Origin: Pyrenochaeta sp. MPI-SDFR-AT-0127
Lineage: Eukaryota > Ascomycota > Dothideomycetes > Pleosporales > Cucurbitariaceae
Assembly (NCBI GenBank): GCA_020747015.1
Contig: JAGTJM010000006.1
Span: 496,001-560,000 of the forward strand
Length of the DNA stretch: 64,000 nucleotides
Direction: 5' to 3'
Below, piece after piece: positions 1 to 12,253 of the stretch. The notes under the pieces were generated by a model. The model was not told the DNA's origin and ran no database searches. It worked only from the letters and a program-made list of their open reading frames with translations. The translations under genes and the position numbers were made by a program. The first letter of the stretch is position 1. Each line of letters starts with the position of its first letter.

Positions 1-2
1 AA

Positions 3-1529
3 ATCATGTCTTTTTCGAAGATTCGGAAGCACATTTCCCGATCAGGCACCTTCATCGGTACGCTCCAGGATTCCCTGCCTCATGAATGGGAGCATTTGAT
101 GATCGTCTTCTTTGACATCTTAGTCCTTGATGATAAGGCGATCCTACGTCATTGCCTACAAGAACGCCGCAACATACTACGAGACCTTGTCCATGTCATA
201 CCCGGCCGGTCAATGCGCTCGGAGTGGACCCTGCTAGATTTTAAGACCAGGGACGGCATGACGGACCTCAAACAGATATTCGCCCGCAATATTGCCGATC
301 GCCAAGAAGGGTTGGTATTGAAGCCGTTGCACGCGCCATATTTCCCATTGCTTTGTGATCACGGCCGCCGCCAGGCGGGATCCTTTATCAAGATGAAGAC
401 AGATTACCTTGGTGATATGGGCGGTGAGCGTGATTTGGGCGACTTCGCTATCATCGGAGCAAGCTTCGATGCGCAGGTTGCTCCGAAAACTGATATTAAG
501 CCCCTGCATTGGACTCATTTTCATTTGGGATGCTGTTCAAACAAGGATGCAGTACAGCGAACAGGAGCTAAGCCAATGTTCAAGGTTGTTGCTGCGCTCA
601 GCTTAGACAAATGTATACCGAGATCGGACTTGAACTATCTCAATATTCATGGCTATGTTCGCCAAGCTACATTCCACAAAAATGGTTCCACTAGTGAGTA
701 CAACATTGACTATTCCAAGGGTTGCGGCCGCCGTATGGCTGTGGCTTTCAAGCAACCGTTTGTAGCAGAGGTCCTCGGTGGCGGCTTCGAAAAGCTTCAA
801 AATGAGACGTTTGAGATGCTACGACATCCTCGAATTACGAAGATCCACCATGACAGGACATGGGAAGATGCAGTCACATTAGACGATCTTGAACGTATGG
901 CCGAGGAGAAATGGGATGTGCCCAATGCTGACAAACTTGATGGCCACGCAAAGGACGTGGCCTTGCTAGTAAAAAAGTATGCCAAAGAATTGTACGGCTC
1001 GCAAAATACTGCCATACCCAGTGAACTTACACAGGAGACAAGTCAGCAGACAACTCCTCGCAAGACGCAGGAGTCCATACAGACTACCCCGAGCGACATT
1101 GAAGTCCAGGAGACTCAGCAACACACATTTACCACCGTGTCCACGACAGAATTATCAGGAGACGCCTGCACACAAGACAAAGGCATCCGAGCATCCCACC
1201 AATCCCGCATCCTCATCCGCGAAGACATATCTGAGCGACTCAACACGCCGGCATTGGAGTCATCAGCACGCTCAGCTCCACTCTCTTCACTGCCAAAGGC
1301 CACAAGAGCAGTAGATGCTTCATTGCTTAGGAGAAAGCACAATCTCACAGCCCTGATCAGCCCACCGACATCCAAGCGCCGAAGGATCTTGAGCCCTCTT
1401 CACGTCTCACATGGGAACCGGCACTTGGGGGTGTTTGACTTCGATTCTCAGAACCGCACTATTCATATTTATGCCAAGGAAGGATTGAAAGTGCAGGTTC
1501 ACACCGGAAGTGACGACACAGCAGAGTAG
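3..1529 (+). CDS. ATP-dependent DNA ligase family protein, C-terminal part (cut by left edge)
   Basis: The frame is open to the left edge (base 3 onward), so the N-terminus with the adenylated lysine motif lies outside the window. What remains reads as a ligase adenylation domain followed by an OB-fold. There is a motif III-like IVFFDILVLDD about 35 residues into the visible part, a motif IV-like EGLVLKP near residue 101, a motif V-like FIKMKTDYL near 128, and an OB-like end with FEMLRHPRITKIHHDR near 270. A Ser/Thr/Gln-rich tail of about 190 residues follows and looks disordered. By family knowledge such enzymes seal nicks using ATP; the tail and the divergent motifs point to the fungus-specific ligase-domain proteins rather than a clear Lig1 or Lig4. 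The role (repair or otherwise) cannot be assigned from this fragment. The methionine at base 6 is an internal residue, not a start. Confidence 0.8.
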   Translation: MMSFSKIRKHISRSGTFIGTLQDSLPHEWEHLMIVFFDILVLDDKAILRHCLQERRNILRDLVHVIPGRSMRSEWTLLDFKTRDGMTDLKQIFARNIADRQEGLVLKPLHAPYFPLLCDHGRRQAGSFIKMKTDYLGDMGGERDLGDFAIIGASFDAQVAPKTDIKPLHWTHFHLGCCSNKDAVQRTGAKPMFKVVAALSLDKCIPRSDLNYLNIHGYVRQATFHKNGSTSEYNIDYSKGCGRRMAVAFKQPFVAEVLGGGFEKLQNETFEMLRHPRITKIHHDRTWEDAVTLDDLERMAEEKWDVPNADKLDGHAKDVALLVKKYAKELYGSQNTAIPSELTQETSQQTTPRKTQESIQTTPSDIEVQETQQHTFTTVSTTELSGDACTQDKGIRASHQSRILIREDISERLNTPALESSARSAPLSSLPKATRAVDASLLRRKHNLTALISPPTSKRRRILSPLHVSHGNRHLGVFDFDSQNRTIHIYAKEGLKVQVHTGSDDTAE

Positions 1530-2455
1530 AGAGGTGTCTTTGGTGGGCATCGTGTTTAGATTCCACTTCAACATATATAATCTTAAAGTCCATCTCTGCG
1601 TAGTGGCAACCCAGCAATGAAACTAACCTCAATCATGAGACAGATAAATCCAAGAGAGGCATTTTAGTCCCTCGGCTTCATCTGTACTTGGTAATTATCT
1701 TATTTTTGTGTGGGTTCTTTGCTTACTCTGTGATATTGTATTACTACTGGCATGCATAACACCGATACACTGGACTGTCTCGGATCTACTCAATACTTCG
1801 TGCACCTATCTCAGGGCTAATTAAGCAGTTACATATTAGAGAAATGTATCCCTAGAGTGGTGATTTGTAGTGAGGGCTAATTGCGCTTAAAAGAAAATCT
1901 GTTCACTGAGTAGGACTGCCAAGCGATGCTTCTATGATCTTAGCTGTATACAAAAGCTTGAAGAGAATTCACGGTAATCTCTGGAGGTTTATGGCAGTCC
2001 TTGGGCGAAGCCATAGGCTGAGGCTTGAGCCAAGCATGATGCGCTGTTGCTCGAATTCAGCTCGCACGGCGACAATATGCGCGTGCTTGACCTAGTGATA
2101 ATATCGTTATGTGTAGTCGGGCGAAGGTAAGACAGTAACAACACGGTGGTAGGCAGCGCATTGTGTTTTCATACATAACGATACATCTTTTGAACTCTTC
2201 GAACTATTAGACAACTTCAAACTTCAAATGCGGATCTTGTTAACTCACGTGACATCCTAATCAAAGCAGAAGGGCGAACTCGTTGGCGCCGAGGCCTGCT
2301 CGTACATGGGTGAACATCAGGCGAACCTACAGCCTTGCTCGCTATGTTGAGGAGCACGCACTTCTCTACGCTTCTTACGTCCTTACGAAACCCACTTACA
2401 TCGCAGTCATTCTCAACTAATATAACTTGCGCACAAAAAACACGCAGGCGTCAAG
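1530..2455. other. Intergenic stretch between the ligase-like gene and the NLR
   Basis: No ORF with coding character is seen on either strand. It should hold the 3' end of the ligase-like transcript and the promoter and 5' leader of the NLR gene. The A-rich bases just before 2456 (CAAGATG context) suit a fungal start codon. No repeat or RNA gene was recognised. Confidence 0.6.
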
Positions 2456-5400
2456 ATGCGCCTTCTGCAACGCCTTTCAGGCGGCGATTTTGAGCTGACC
2501 TCCTTTGAGGATGATCAGCTGCCGCCGTACGCTATCCTCTCGCATACCTGGGCAGAAGGTCAAGAAGTCACGTACCATGACCTAGTGGCTGGCATAAACA
2601 AGGAAAAGACTGGTTTCAAAAAGATTGTCTTCTGTGGCGAACAAGCGGCGGCAGATGGACTGAGATACTTCTGGGTTGATACCTGCTGTATCGACAAGTC
2701 TAATAACAACGAGCTGAATACATCTATCAACTCCATGTTTCGCTGGTACCAGCTTGCAACCAAATGCTATGTTTACCTATCAGATGTGTCCGTTCCAGAT
2801 GGTGTTCTTGACGCCCGGATAACATGGTCGGAGGCGTTCCGACAGAGTCGTTGGTTCACGCGAGGCTGGACGCTGCAAGAGCTCTTAGCGCCAGCTAATG
2901 TCGACTTTTTTTCTCAAGAGGGTACACGGCTAGGGAACAAGATATCATTAGAACAAGACATCCATCAGATCACTAAGATTCCAGTGGAAATGTTGAGAGG
3001 TCGACGTCGTCTTACAGAGTTTAGTGTTGACGAGCGAATGAGCTGGGCGTCTGCACGCAAAACAACACTCAAAGAAGATAAAATATATTGTTTGCTAGGC
3101 ATTTTTCAGGTATTTCTACCACTTATATATGGAGAAGGAGAAGACCACGCGACTCTACGGCTGAAAGAGGAGATTTATAAGCGGCATGAAGGACACAGAA
3201 CACAACAGACAAGCGACGGCAATCACACAGGCAAGTTGGCACGAGCAATTTTGTGCAACGGCTCGTGGCTGACTGAATCCCTGTGCAACAGCAGGCCTAG
3301 ACACACCTTCGCACCTGTTCAGCGCTCCTACCTTCTCGCGCGACGAGGCACTGTGGATCGTGCCCTTCCAAAAAAACACACAATTCGTTGGACGGGCTCG
3401 AGAAATAGCCCAGATCACCGCTTTACTTACTAATCAGAGTCGCTGCGAGCGGGTAGCAATCGACGGTCTTGGAGGGATAGGAAAGACGCAGATCGCACTT
3501 GAATTTGCTCATCGATGGCGAGAACAACACTCTGATTGCGCAGTGTTCTGGATTCCAGTAACGAATATTGATAGTATGCTGGAAGCATATCTGGAGATTG
3601 GTCAGCAGCTGCAGATCCCTAATGTTGAGCAGGAGAAGTCAAACGTGCAGAAGCTCGTCCAACGCAAACTTTCTCAAGAAAGCTCTGGAAGATGGCTGCT
3701 AGTGTTCGACAATGCTGACGACATCGATATGTGGACGGAGAAAACAAGCAGCGCAACCGGCTCCAGCCGTCAGATCGACTTCCTGCCAAAAAGTAAGCAT
3801 GGATCTATCCTTTTCACAACCCGAAGCCGCAAGGCAGCGACCAAGCTGGCTGGCAAGAACTTGGTCTTTGTTGGTGAGATGGACGACGCCACGGCGAAAG
3901 GCTTGCTTCAGAAATCTCTGATCAACCAGGACCTGTTAGAAGACGAACAGGCTTCAGCAGACCTGCTCCTCAAACTTACCAACCTTCCACTTGCTATCGT
4001 CCAAGCGGCTGCATATGTCAATGAGAATGAGATTAGTCTAGCTGAGTATGCAATGCTGCTTGACGACTCGGAGCAGAACATCATTGATATCCTTAGCGAG
4101 GAGTTTGAAGACGAAGGACGATATGCAGATATCAAGAACCCGATTGCAACCACATGGCTCATTTCTTTCGAGCAGATTCAGAAGCGCGATCCGTTAGCAG
4201 CAGAGTATCTGTCGTTTATGTCGTGCGTTGCCCCCAAGGATGTTCCACGGTCGCTGCTTCCACCAGCGGAGTCGGCGAAAAAGGCTGTGGATGCTATCGG
4301 AACTCTAAGCGCCTACTCGTTTGTGACTAAACATAAAGAAGGTCAACTCTTAGATCTCCACCGGCTCGTTCATTTAGCAACTAGGAACTGGTTACGAACA
4401 GAGGGCATTTTAAGACTGTGGACTACCAAGGCTCTACAACGCCTAGCGGAGGTGTTTCCATCCAGCGATTATCAAAATAGGAAGATGTGGAGGATGTACT
4501 TACCGCACGCAAAATATGTGCTGACGTCGGATCTCGAAGACGACGCAGGCGAGGTGAAGATAGACTTGCTCTGGAAGTTTGGTAATTGCACCGAGAGAGA
4601 CGGAAGATATAGGGACGCGGAAATGGCCTACACGAAGGTAACGGAGACGAAAAAGAGGATGTTTGGTCAAGAGTACCCAGGCACACTTACCAGTATGAAT
4701 AACCTGGCGTTCACGTACTGTGAGCAAGGCAGGTGGAAGGAGGCTGAAGAACTGCAGGTGCACGTACTAGAAAAATTAAAGAGAGTGCTTGGACACGAGC
4801 ATCCAGACACGTTGATCGGCATGCACAACCTAGCGTCGACGTACCGTGAGCAAGGCAGGTGGAAGGAGGCTGAAGAACTGCAGGTGCAAGCACTAGAGAA
4901 AATGAAGAGAATACTTGGAGACGAGCATCCAGACATGTTGATCAGTATGAATAACCTAGCGTTCACTCACTATGAGCAAGGCAGGTGGAAGGAGGCTGAA
5001 GAACTGCAGGTGCACGTACTAGAAAAATTGAAGAGAGTGCTTGGACACGAGCATCCAGACACGTTGATCGGCATGCACAACCTAGCGTCGACGTACCGTG
5101 AGCAAGGCAGGTGGAAGGAGGCTGAAGAGCTGCAAGATCAAGTGATAGAGATGAGAAGAAGATTACTTGGAGACGAGCATCCAGACACGTTGAGCAGTAT
5201 GAACAGCCTAGCGTTCACTCACTATGAGCAAGGCAGGTGGAAGGAGGCTGAAGAACTGCAGGTGCACGTACTAGAGAAATTGCAGAGAGTGCTTGGACAC
5301 GAGCATCCAGACACGTTGATCGGCATGCACAACCTAGCGTCGACGTACCGTGAGCAAGGCAGGTGGAAGGAGGCTGAAGAGCTGCAAGATCAAGTGATAG

Positions 5401-5627
5401 AGATGAGTAGAAGATTACTTGGAGACGAGCATCCAGACACGCTGAGCAGTATGAACAGCCTTGCCTACACATTGCACTCTCAAAGCCGGACAGATGAGGC
5501 TATTTCATTGATGGAGAAGGTCCTTCAGCTCCGCCAGCGAATCCTTGGCCCAGATCATCCCCGTACAGAGGAATCACTTCAAGTTCTCAGTTGTTGGCGG
5601 ATGCAGCAAGTAGACTTAGGAAGCTAA
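2456..5627 (+). CDS. HET-NB-ARC-TPR NLR-type protein
   Basis: Two exons, 2456-3230 and 3292-5627, joined by a 61-nt GC-AG intron, give 1036 aa. The N-terminal 200 residues are a HET domain: YAILSHTW near residue 26, YFWVDTCCIDK near 76, SRWFTRGWTLQELL near 136 and IYCLLGIF near 213. A linker with the NLR-typical VPFQKN...FVGR leads into an NB-ARC module with P-loop GLGGIGKT (residues 317-324), Walker B-like WLLVFDN, sensor TTR and an NLPLAI (GLPL-type) motif. The C-terminus (about 695-1010) is a kinesin-light-chain-like TPR array with 42-residue units. Fungal NLRs of this build act in heterokaryon incompatibility and are proposed innate immune sensors: the TPRs sense, NB-ARC oligomerises, HET triggers cell death. 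That role is family inference. The near-identity of the TPR units at DNA level is unusual and suggests fast turnover. Most residues expected for nucleotide binding are present, so the gene looks intact. Confidence 0.88.
3231..3291 (+). other. GC-AG intron in the NLR gene
   Basis: The HET frame (position mod 3 = 2) and the NB-ARC frame (mod 3 = 0) are both long and share protein architecture, so an intron or frameshift must lie between them. The donor is GCAAGT after CACACAG, a CTGACT branch-like sequence precedes the acceptor, and AACAG ends at 3291. Removing 61 nt restores the phase exactly (exon 1 ends on codon base 1). An acceptor 3 nt further on (3294) also keeps frame. No GT donor nearby does as well. 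Confidence 0.7.
4722..5477 (+). repeat. Six tandem 126-bp TPR-coding units (252-bp dimer periodicity)
   Basis: Units start at 4722, 4848, 4974, 5100, 5226 and 5352, each opening with GAGCAAGGCAGGTGG. Units 1, 3 and 5 differ from one another at only one to three of 126 bases; units 4 and 6 differ at two or so bases until their last 20 bases. Odd and even units differ much more. The array therefore grew by duplication of a two-TPR block. Each unit encodes 42 residues containing EQGRWKEAEEL and an LGxEHPDxL block. Confidence 0.93.
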
Positions 5628-6707
5628 AATGCTATCAGATTCTAAGCCTTAACCTGGCGTACATGCGGATTGGTAAAGGCTGCGTGTGACATGGTACTAG
5701 TGCTACTTGAACGTTGTAAGTGTATATTTACACCAGCAATGCTTTCGCAAAAAAAGAATGCAGCTAGACTACCTTATTCAACCCTTTTCAAGTTAAGCCA
5801 TGGCTAAAAGTACCTTTGGATCTACTCACATTAGATCATATCTACAAATCAGCCAACGTGAATTTTGCGCAGTATCTACATGACGGCGCTCCGGGGTGCT
5901 TTAGCTGCAGATATCACCTGGGACCCGCGGCACAAGAGCCCGACCCTTGTCGAAGTCATACTAGCGGCTCGAGAGTCTGACTTGTGCTCCAATAAGTTAC
6001 AGATATCCTGGTTTAGACATTTTTGTGCCATCAGGGAAAGGTAGAGTCTCCTACGTTAAAGACGCTCAATCAGATACCATGTTACCACTCAAGCGCAAGA
6101 GTATTAGATATGATTACATGAGTCGCTCGGTCGAAGATATCTCCCTAAACTTCTGTTTATAGCTTGATGAATCTTCAAAAATCTTGCAAAACGTCTCGAG
6201 TTGCCCCCAAGGCCGTCTGGTGTAGCGCTGTCATGTGCACTTAAAGTAGAATGAATTATCGCAGGCGAAGCAGAGGTGGTTTGTAGACAACATAAAGTCT
6301 AGGCAAAGTACAGGGTATAAGATATCCATCCTAGGAATTTTTTTAATCCTCACTACAACTCTAATATTTGTTATGAGAAAGATCACAAGAAAATTTCTGC
6401 AATAGAGACAGACGCTTATTTATGCTGAATCGAGTCATTGCAGCATATTTTGTACAAAGTTAACCCGATTCGCATAGTAGGTATGTGATAGATTATTTGA
6501 TTTCAACACGAAGCCACTACACGAAGCGTAGCTTCTGTTACGCTCACACAAGAGCAGCTATGCGGTGCGTAATGTGCATCCTACGACTTTCCCCAAGCGC
6601 CTCGCTATATCGATGCAAATAAACCCCTAGCCCTATATTACACTGAAGCGTAGCTCATCGCTGCTTTGAATATTCCTAATAACGCCGGTAGATAGACGAT
6701 CTGATAC
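5628..6707. other. Convergent intergenic stretch between NLR and crb2
   Basis: Both flanking genes end here. No supported ORF, tRNA or repeat was found. It should contain the two 3' UTRs. The sequence is moderately AT-rich from about 6300 to 6520. Confidence 0.55.
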
Positions 6708-9700
6708 TCAGTCCTCGATGAGCGCTCCCAAGATCAGACTTTGAATAACAAACTCCGAGCACGTAATGCGAACCTTACGCCCGCCCAGATTTCCTCGAGC
6801 AACTAGCTCCTCCTTCTCTTCGTTCTCATCCCATTTCCTCTTCTTTGCCTTCTTTCCTTTGGCACCAGCTGCTTGCTTCTCTGTCCCAAAAAGTTCAGCA
6901 GCAGCATCAGCGACACCCCGATCTCCATTGTCGACGTACACCCAATCCCACTGGTCTTCCTGAAGCATCTGCGTAGCAGCAGCGAGGTCAGTACACCGAC
7001 CAACGTTTGCGGAACCGAGAGCATGTGTAAGGAAGATAAAAGGTTGGCGTTTTTCAACTTCCTTTTTGGATTTACCTGTGACAAGGAGCACAGATTGGCC
7101 ATGTAGGAGTAAATCTCGATCTTGAATCGTTGCAGCAAAGGAAACATCGTCGGCGGCTGGGTCATACAGGTTCATTGTGCGTGAGCGCACTACGCCATTG
7201 GGATCGAGGAACTTCGAGACGCCGGCAGGAAGGAGATATCTCACGAACGGCAGTGCACGAGATTCTGATAGGCAATCGTGGATCCAGCGGAGATGCAAAC
7301 AAGGTACATTGAGAGCTAGGGCTTGGATGTACTTCGTACTGCGGGAGTGCGAATCTGAAATCAAAGCAACAAAGCCGAGATCTCTGTAGATATGCTTGAG
7401 TACGAGGCCAACAGAGGCTTCTACATCTGAGGCAGATTTGCGCTGGTTTTGAGATGAAGGTACATCGCCAGACTCGTAGTCGAAGAGCTCGTGGAAGCCC
7501 TGCTCCAGGACCTGACCACCGTTGGACTTGATAGTCCTTGCCATAGCCTCCTTGTTCACATCCGCGGCGGTCGATGTCAGTACGAAAGCCATGTTTGAGA
7601 AGACTCCACTGGTGGACCGCGCAGTAGAGGCGACTGACGCGGCGCGAGTCGTGGCATCTTTCAATAGCGAGGGTAATGTAGTTCCTCGGCGCGTAATCGA
7701 GAGTGTGGCGAGGGGCTCTATGGCTGGCGTACCAATACGAGAGGTAGACTTTACGGGAGATGCTGGTGGCGAGAAGTTGAAAGATCGATCACGAAGCCTA
7801 GTCCAAAGGCCAGTAGTCAGATATATGCTTGCCATAGGTACCGAAATGTGCTCCTTCGATTTCACAGATTTCCCTGACGGAAGACTATCCCTTTGCTTCT
7901 CTTCAAGCACCACAGTGGCATAGCCGAGGCGATCAGTAGTTGGGAACTCTTCACCGCCAAGATCGTCAATCTTGTCCTTAAAGCCTGCCACGATATACGT
8001 GTGCTTCTTCATACCCGTTTCGTCAACCTTGACAAAGTCTCCAGAACGGATGTCGAGTGCCCGGACATGTACAGCATCTAGCATCGTTGTGTTGCCGTCA
8101 TCGAAGCGAATCTGAAGCTGGCGGGATGCCGATCGGCCCACACATGTAGCAGGATAGTAGTGGCTTCCAGGCCATGAAGCGAAAACTCGGTTTGGTACAA
8201 GCACATCTCCTGCAGGTATTCCATCACAATTCGATGCAATCTCAACAGACGTATTCAAGTTGGTAGGGTGCGGCGTTGGACCAGCAAGCTCGTCCGACTC
8301 TTCATCAGCATCATGCATAACGATGTCGCCTTGTACAGCTCGGAGGTCATGTCTAGGTCGGCTAGGTGTTTGAGGGGTGCTTGCTCGACTTCTAACAGAC
8401 TCCTTTGACTTCAATGGCGAATTCAGTGGCGATGACAAACTTTGAAGAAGCTCTCTAGTGATCGGCTTCAAGGCACCCTTTTTCCGGGTCTGAGGTTTCG
8501 TGGGCCTAGACCGCCCAACAGACTTTCGAATTGCTGGTCTTGAATGCGGAGCCTGTACTGCTTGTCGAGCATGCGCCGCCGCGAGTGCACCCTGGTCCTC
8601 TCGTGCTTGGGCCGACGCTCTTGGCGGAGTATCTTCTAGCGCCTGTTGCATCTCTTCAAGAGAAAGTGATGGAGGAGGGTCAGAAAGCGACTCCGAGTCG
8701 GTGGTCGGTTTGACTTGGCTGCGGAAGACTTTGCGCTTTGCCGTGTAGGTGACTTTCCGTCTCTTCGCTGACTGAGGTGCAGGGGAAGAGCGAGACGTGA
8801 GAGTACACTCTTCGTCTTCATCAAAACCGCTGAGTCGAGGCATCTCAATTTCCTCGTCGCCTTGAGATTGCTGGGTCTCTGGTAGATTAAGGATGTCTTG
8901 CAGGGAACGGATGCGGCCACCTGCCTGGATACTGTCGCTCCCATCCTCTTTCGAGCTAACTGGAATGATTGCATTGGCCTGTGACCCAGATAATTGCTCC
9001 TGAGCGGTCTGAAAAGGCTCTGTGCTATTGGTGTGGTTGGGCACATCAATACCACTGCCATCGACCTCGATCAGGGTATTGTTGGGAAAGTGTGACGGTT
9101 GTGTTTCGTCGAGCGCATCTGTCTCCGGAACCGTATTCCTGCGTGACCTACGAGACGTCTGTGTGGGCTCATCTGCTTCGCCTTCTGGCTCGTCCTGCAC
9201 TGCATCATTCTTACAGATGCGATTCTCAGTCCGCGCCTGTTTCAATATGTCTGGCACTTCTGAATCAGTTCCCAGATCCACTTTGTGAGGCTGAACCAAG
9301 TCCAACTCATTGTCCTCATTCATGTTGTCATCATCAGCGTCTGCCAGTTCTTCATTGTAGGGCTCTTGCTCTGTGATAGGCAAGTCAACTTCTTCATCCA
9401 TAGTCACATCCTCGTCAACGGCTGGGGCTTCAGCTCCTTCCTGTGCGTCTGATTCATCGGCGTATTCGTTGTAAGCATGCTCGTCATACTCAATATCATC
9501 TTCATGTGTCAAGATTGGAGGACTGCTAGGCACGCGTTCTTCCTCTTCTGGGAACATTTTATCATCAGGCCCATTGGCGGGCTCCTCTGGACTGGATTTC
9601 GGCGGCATTGGCGGCATTGATGATGAAATAATCTGACTTGTAAATCCAGTCTTTGAAACCATAGTGGTCTGATTGATGCTGTACTGATTTATGGACGGCG

Positions 9701-11535
9701 AAGAAGGGAAACGCAGAGATTTGGGTGGGGGAATACTGTCAAAATCGAGAGCTGTATCTGGTTGTGAGTCCATGACGGCAACAGAATCCTTGCTGCTTTG
9801 TGGTCGAAAAGTACCTCTGAGGAGTGATTGCGATCCGATTGGGCGGAATTGAGATTCGCGCTGTAATTGTGAAGGAGTTGCGTGTCGAGAAGAGTTGTGA
9901 GAAGTCTGGCCTGAAGAAGGAGTACGATATGGGTGGGAGGAAGTTTTGGGCACCTGAACCTTATTGTCCTTGTTATTGTGTTTCACGGCGGCCCGTGCAG
10001 TAGTGGGCATGTCTTGAGACAATCCGTCTGATGAATCTTCAGTATTGTGCCCGTCCACCATCATCATGGGTTGCGAAAGCTCATCCATGGAGTCATCATC
10101 TTCCTCCTGGGGAGGTTCGGTTGCTGAAGACCGTGGTGCTCTCCCTTTGACAGGTGACGAATACTTTGCACCCACCTTGCGTTTTTTTATTGATTTTGGC
10201 GATGCAGGTGTTGGTGCTGAAACGTGTGACAAGGACCTAGCAGCCTGGCGATGAAATAGCTCTCTGGCTTTTTTGGCCTTCACCTGCCTGGAGAGCTCTT
10301 GCCAGCTGTCCTGCTCCACAGCTTCTGTATGTTCGTCACCCGCTGTATACTTGCGCCTCTCCTGCGACTGCTCCATAGTAAAGTACTCCACTCGCGGCTC
10401 GCTGGATGACCTTAAAACTGGATCTGACTTTGGGGTTTCGGGTCGTATTGCTTTGATCGGACTAGAATACGCTGGTATCGGACTTGATTGCCGTGCATTT
10501 GTGAAGTTTGGAGACGGCCGTGTAAAGACAACATCTTCGTTGGCTCCATCCACAGCAGGAGAGGTGGGTGCTTGGGTATTGTGCCAGGCCTGAGTAAGCG
10601 ACATCAGCGGCCCACCTGAGATGGATCCATTGCCAAATCCTGCACCAAAGGCAGATACTGAAGCGACTGTGCCAGGTGTGGTATTTGTTCGCACTGCTGA
10701 GCTCAAAACTGGGCCAGAGCTATCTCTCTTCCGACCTACTAACGCAGGCGTCTCGAACTTGAGCGGACTCGTAGAATCCAGATTGCTATGTACATGTCCA
10801 CCACGGCCATCAAAGTCAACCGCAGTAGGGCTTGTAATTGCTGGATTATGGCGATGGGGGCTAGTTTCGGCAACCTCAATGTTATCAGCGGGCAAATCGT
10901 CCTCGTCCTCTTCTTCGTCGTTGTCGTCGTCATCATGCTCCGTAAACAGCGATTTTGGACTTGGCAGGCGATTTGAGACCTCCACTATGGACGGATAGAT
11001 TCCACTTGTCCATTGCCTGTGCATCTGGCTGTCTGGCTGTGTGTCGCCTGGAGCGTCCATGCCGTTGAAACTGCGGTGCATTTTCTGGGCGCCTTCCACT
11101 TCAATTATGAATGCCGTGCTGGTCGGCGCGCTGTGGTGCTTGGGTAGAGCGGGTTTGACATATTGCGCGGTCGCAACGCGTCGTGCAGGAGGAGCGTGGA
11201 CGACTTGGGCAGACACGACGACCGGGGCCTGCCGTGTAGCGTCGGCGTGATTCGATTGCGGGGCCGCAGCAAAGGTAGAGGCAGCAAGGCCTGAATGATG
11301 GCTCTCGGACGAGGTGGTGAAGTGGAGGTGGTTGTCGCTGCCGGCCCGCTGCCTGAGGGCTTGGGAGAGTTGAGATGGGTCCTGCAAGTGGCGTTGATGG
11401 TCAGTGAGTGGAGCGCTTCGTGATCGCCGTAGCGAACCAGGATGTCGGTATCTGTGCGCAACCGCGCTGAGAACGTAGGAAACTCACATCGAAAAGCGTC
11501 TCCGCAAGCAGGGTGAATGCCTGCGATTCCGCCAT
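6708..11535 (-). CDS. crb2: DNA damage checkpoint mediator of the Crb2/Rad9/53BP1 type
   Basis: Exon 1 is 11535-11488 (16 codons, starts MAESQAFTLL), then a 106-nt intron (GTGAGT donor, TTGCAG acceptor) and one long exon 11381-6708, giving 1573 aa. Residues 1 to about 1070 are low complexity and acidic/Ser-rich with many SQ and TQ dipeptides, as expected for Mec1/Tel1 (ATR/ATM) targets. A Tudor-like segment starts near residue 1081 (FASWPGSHYYPA...) and tandem BRCT domains fill about 1280-1573 (AFVLTSTAAD, LHLRWIHDCL, VLLVTGK, WVYVDN). In the family these domains bind methylated H4K20 and phospho-H2A, and the protein recruits Chk1/Rad53 at breaks in the nucleus. The start was chosen because the long ORF otherwise opens only with TTG immediately before a perfect acceptor. 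Confidence 0.9.
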
Positions 11536-12253
11536 TGCAAAAAGCAATTCTCACGAAGCGCACTCCAAGAGGTGGTGTTGGTCATGTCTTTCATGGTGTT
11601 CAGCCGAGAATCCTTTTGACGCGCCAATTACCCGCGACACGCGAGTTCACGTGCTCACGGCCACGGACATTTCTTTGTCCTATGTGTCGTCTCTGCCGCA
11701 AAAGTGAGACTATATGGCTGCCAGAACTTGTAGCGTCAATTGCCCTTGTAGACCTGGGGCTTGGATGTTAGGTGAAGCCTTCTGTTTGAGCACTGCCTCG
11801 AATGAAGAAACCCATTCTTCAAAGAGAATCATAGCTGCGATGTATCATGTGTTACATGTAACTCACTCTCGTCTCGCATCAAACTTTGGCATGTACAACC
11901 CAATGCCGAAATTTGGAGCCAACGACAGATTTGTCGTGCTGACCAGGCAAAAAGACCAATTGGCAAGAGCACAGATATGGGGAGACTGTGGCGAGACATC
12001 AACCGACATACCACGCCATGCCAAGTTCGATCATGTCAATGCACATATTATCCAAGGTGTCGCAGCGACTGTAAAACGAATTGACGTCTATCCATTTGAC
12101 ACACAGATTGTACAAGCTCGTATTGCGCTTTCTTGCATTCAAGAAATGCTTCCGTCTCCAACATCCTGAACTCCTCCACCACCTTATCGATCACATGATT
12201 GATGATGCCCCTTGTGCTCTTACTGCCTTTGCTCCTTCCTTTTGTCATGTTGC
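11536..12253. other. crb2 promoter and sdhC 3' flank
   Basis: Both neighbours are on the minus strand, so this holds the crb2 upstream region and the sdhC 3' UTR. An open frame at 11714-12169 on the plus strand lacks recognisable domains and was not called. Nothing else was recognised. Confidence 0.5.
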
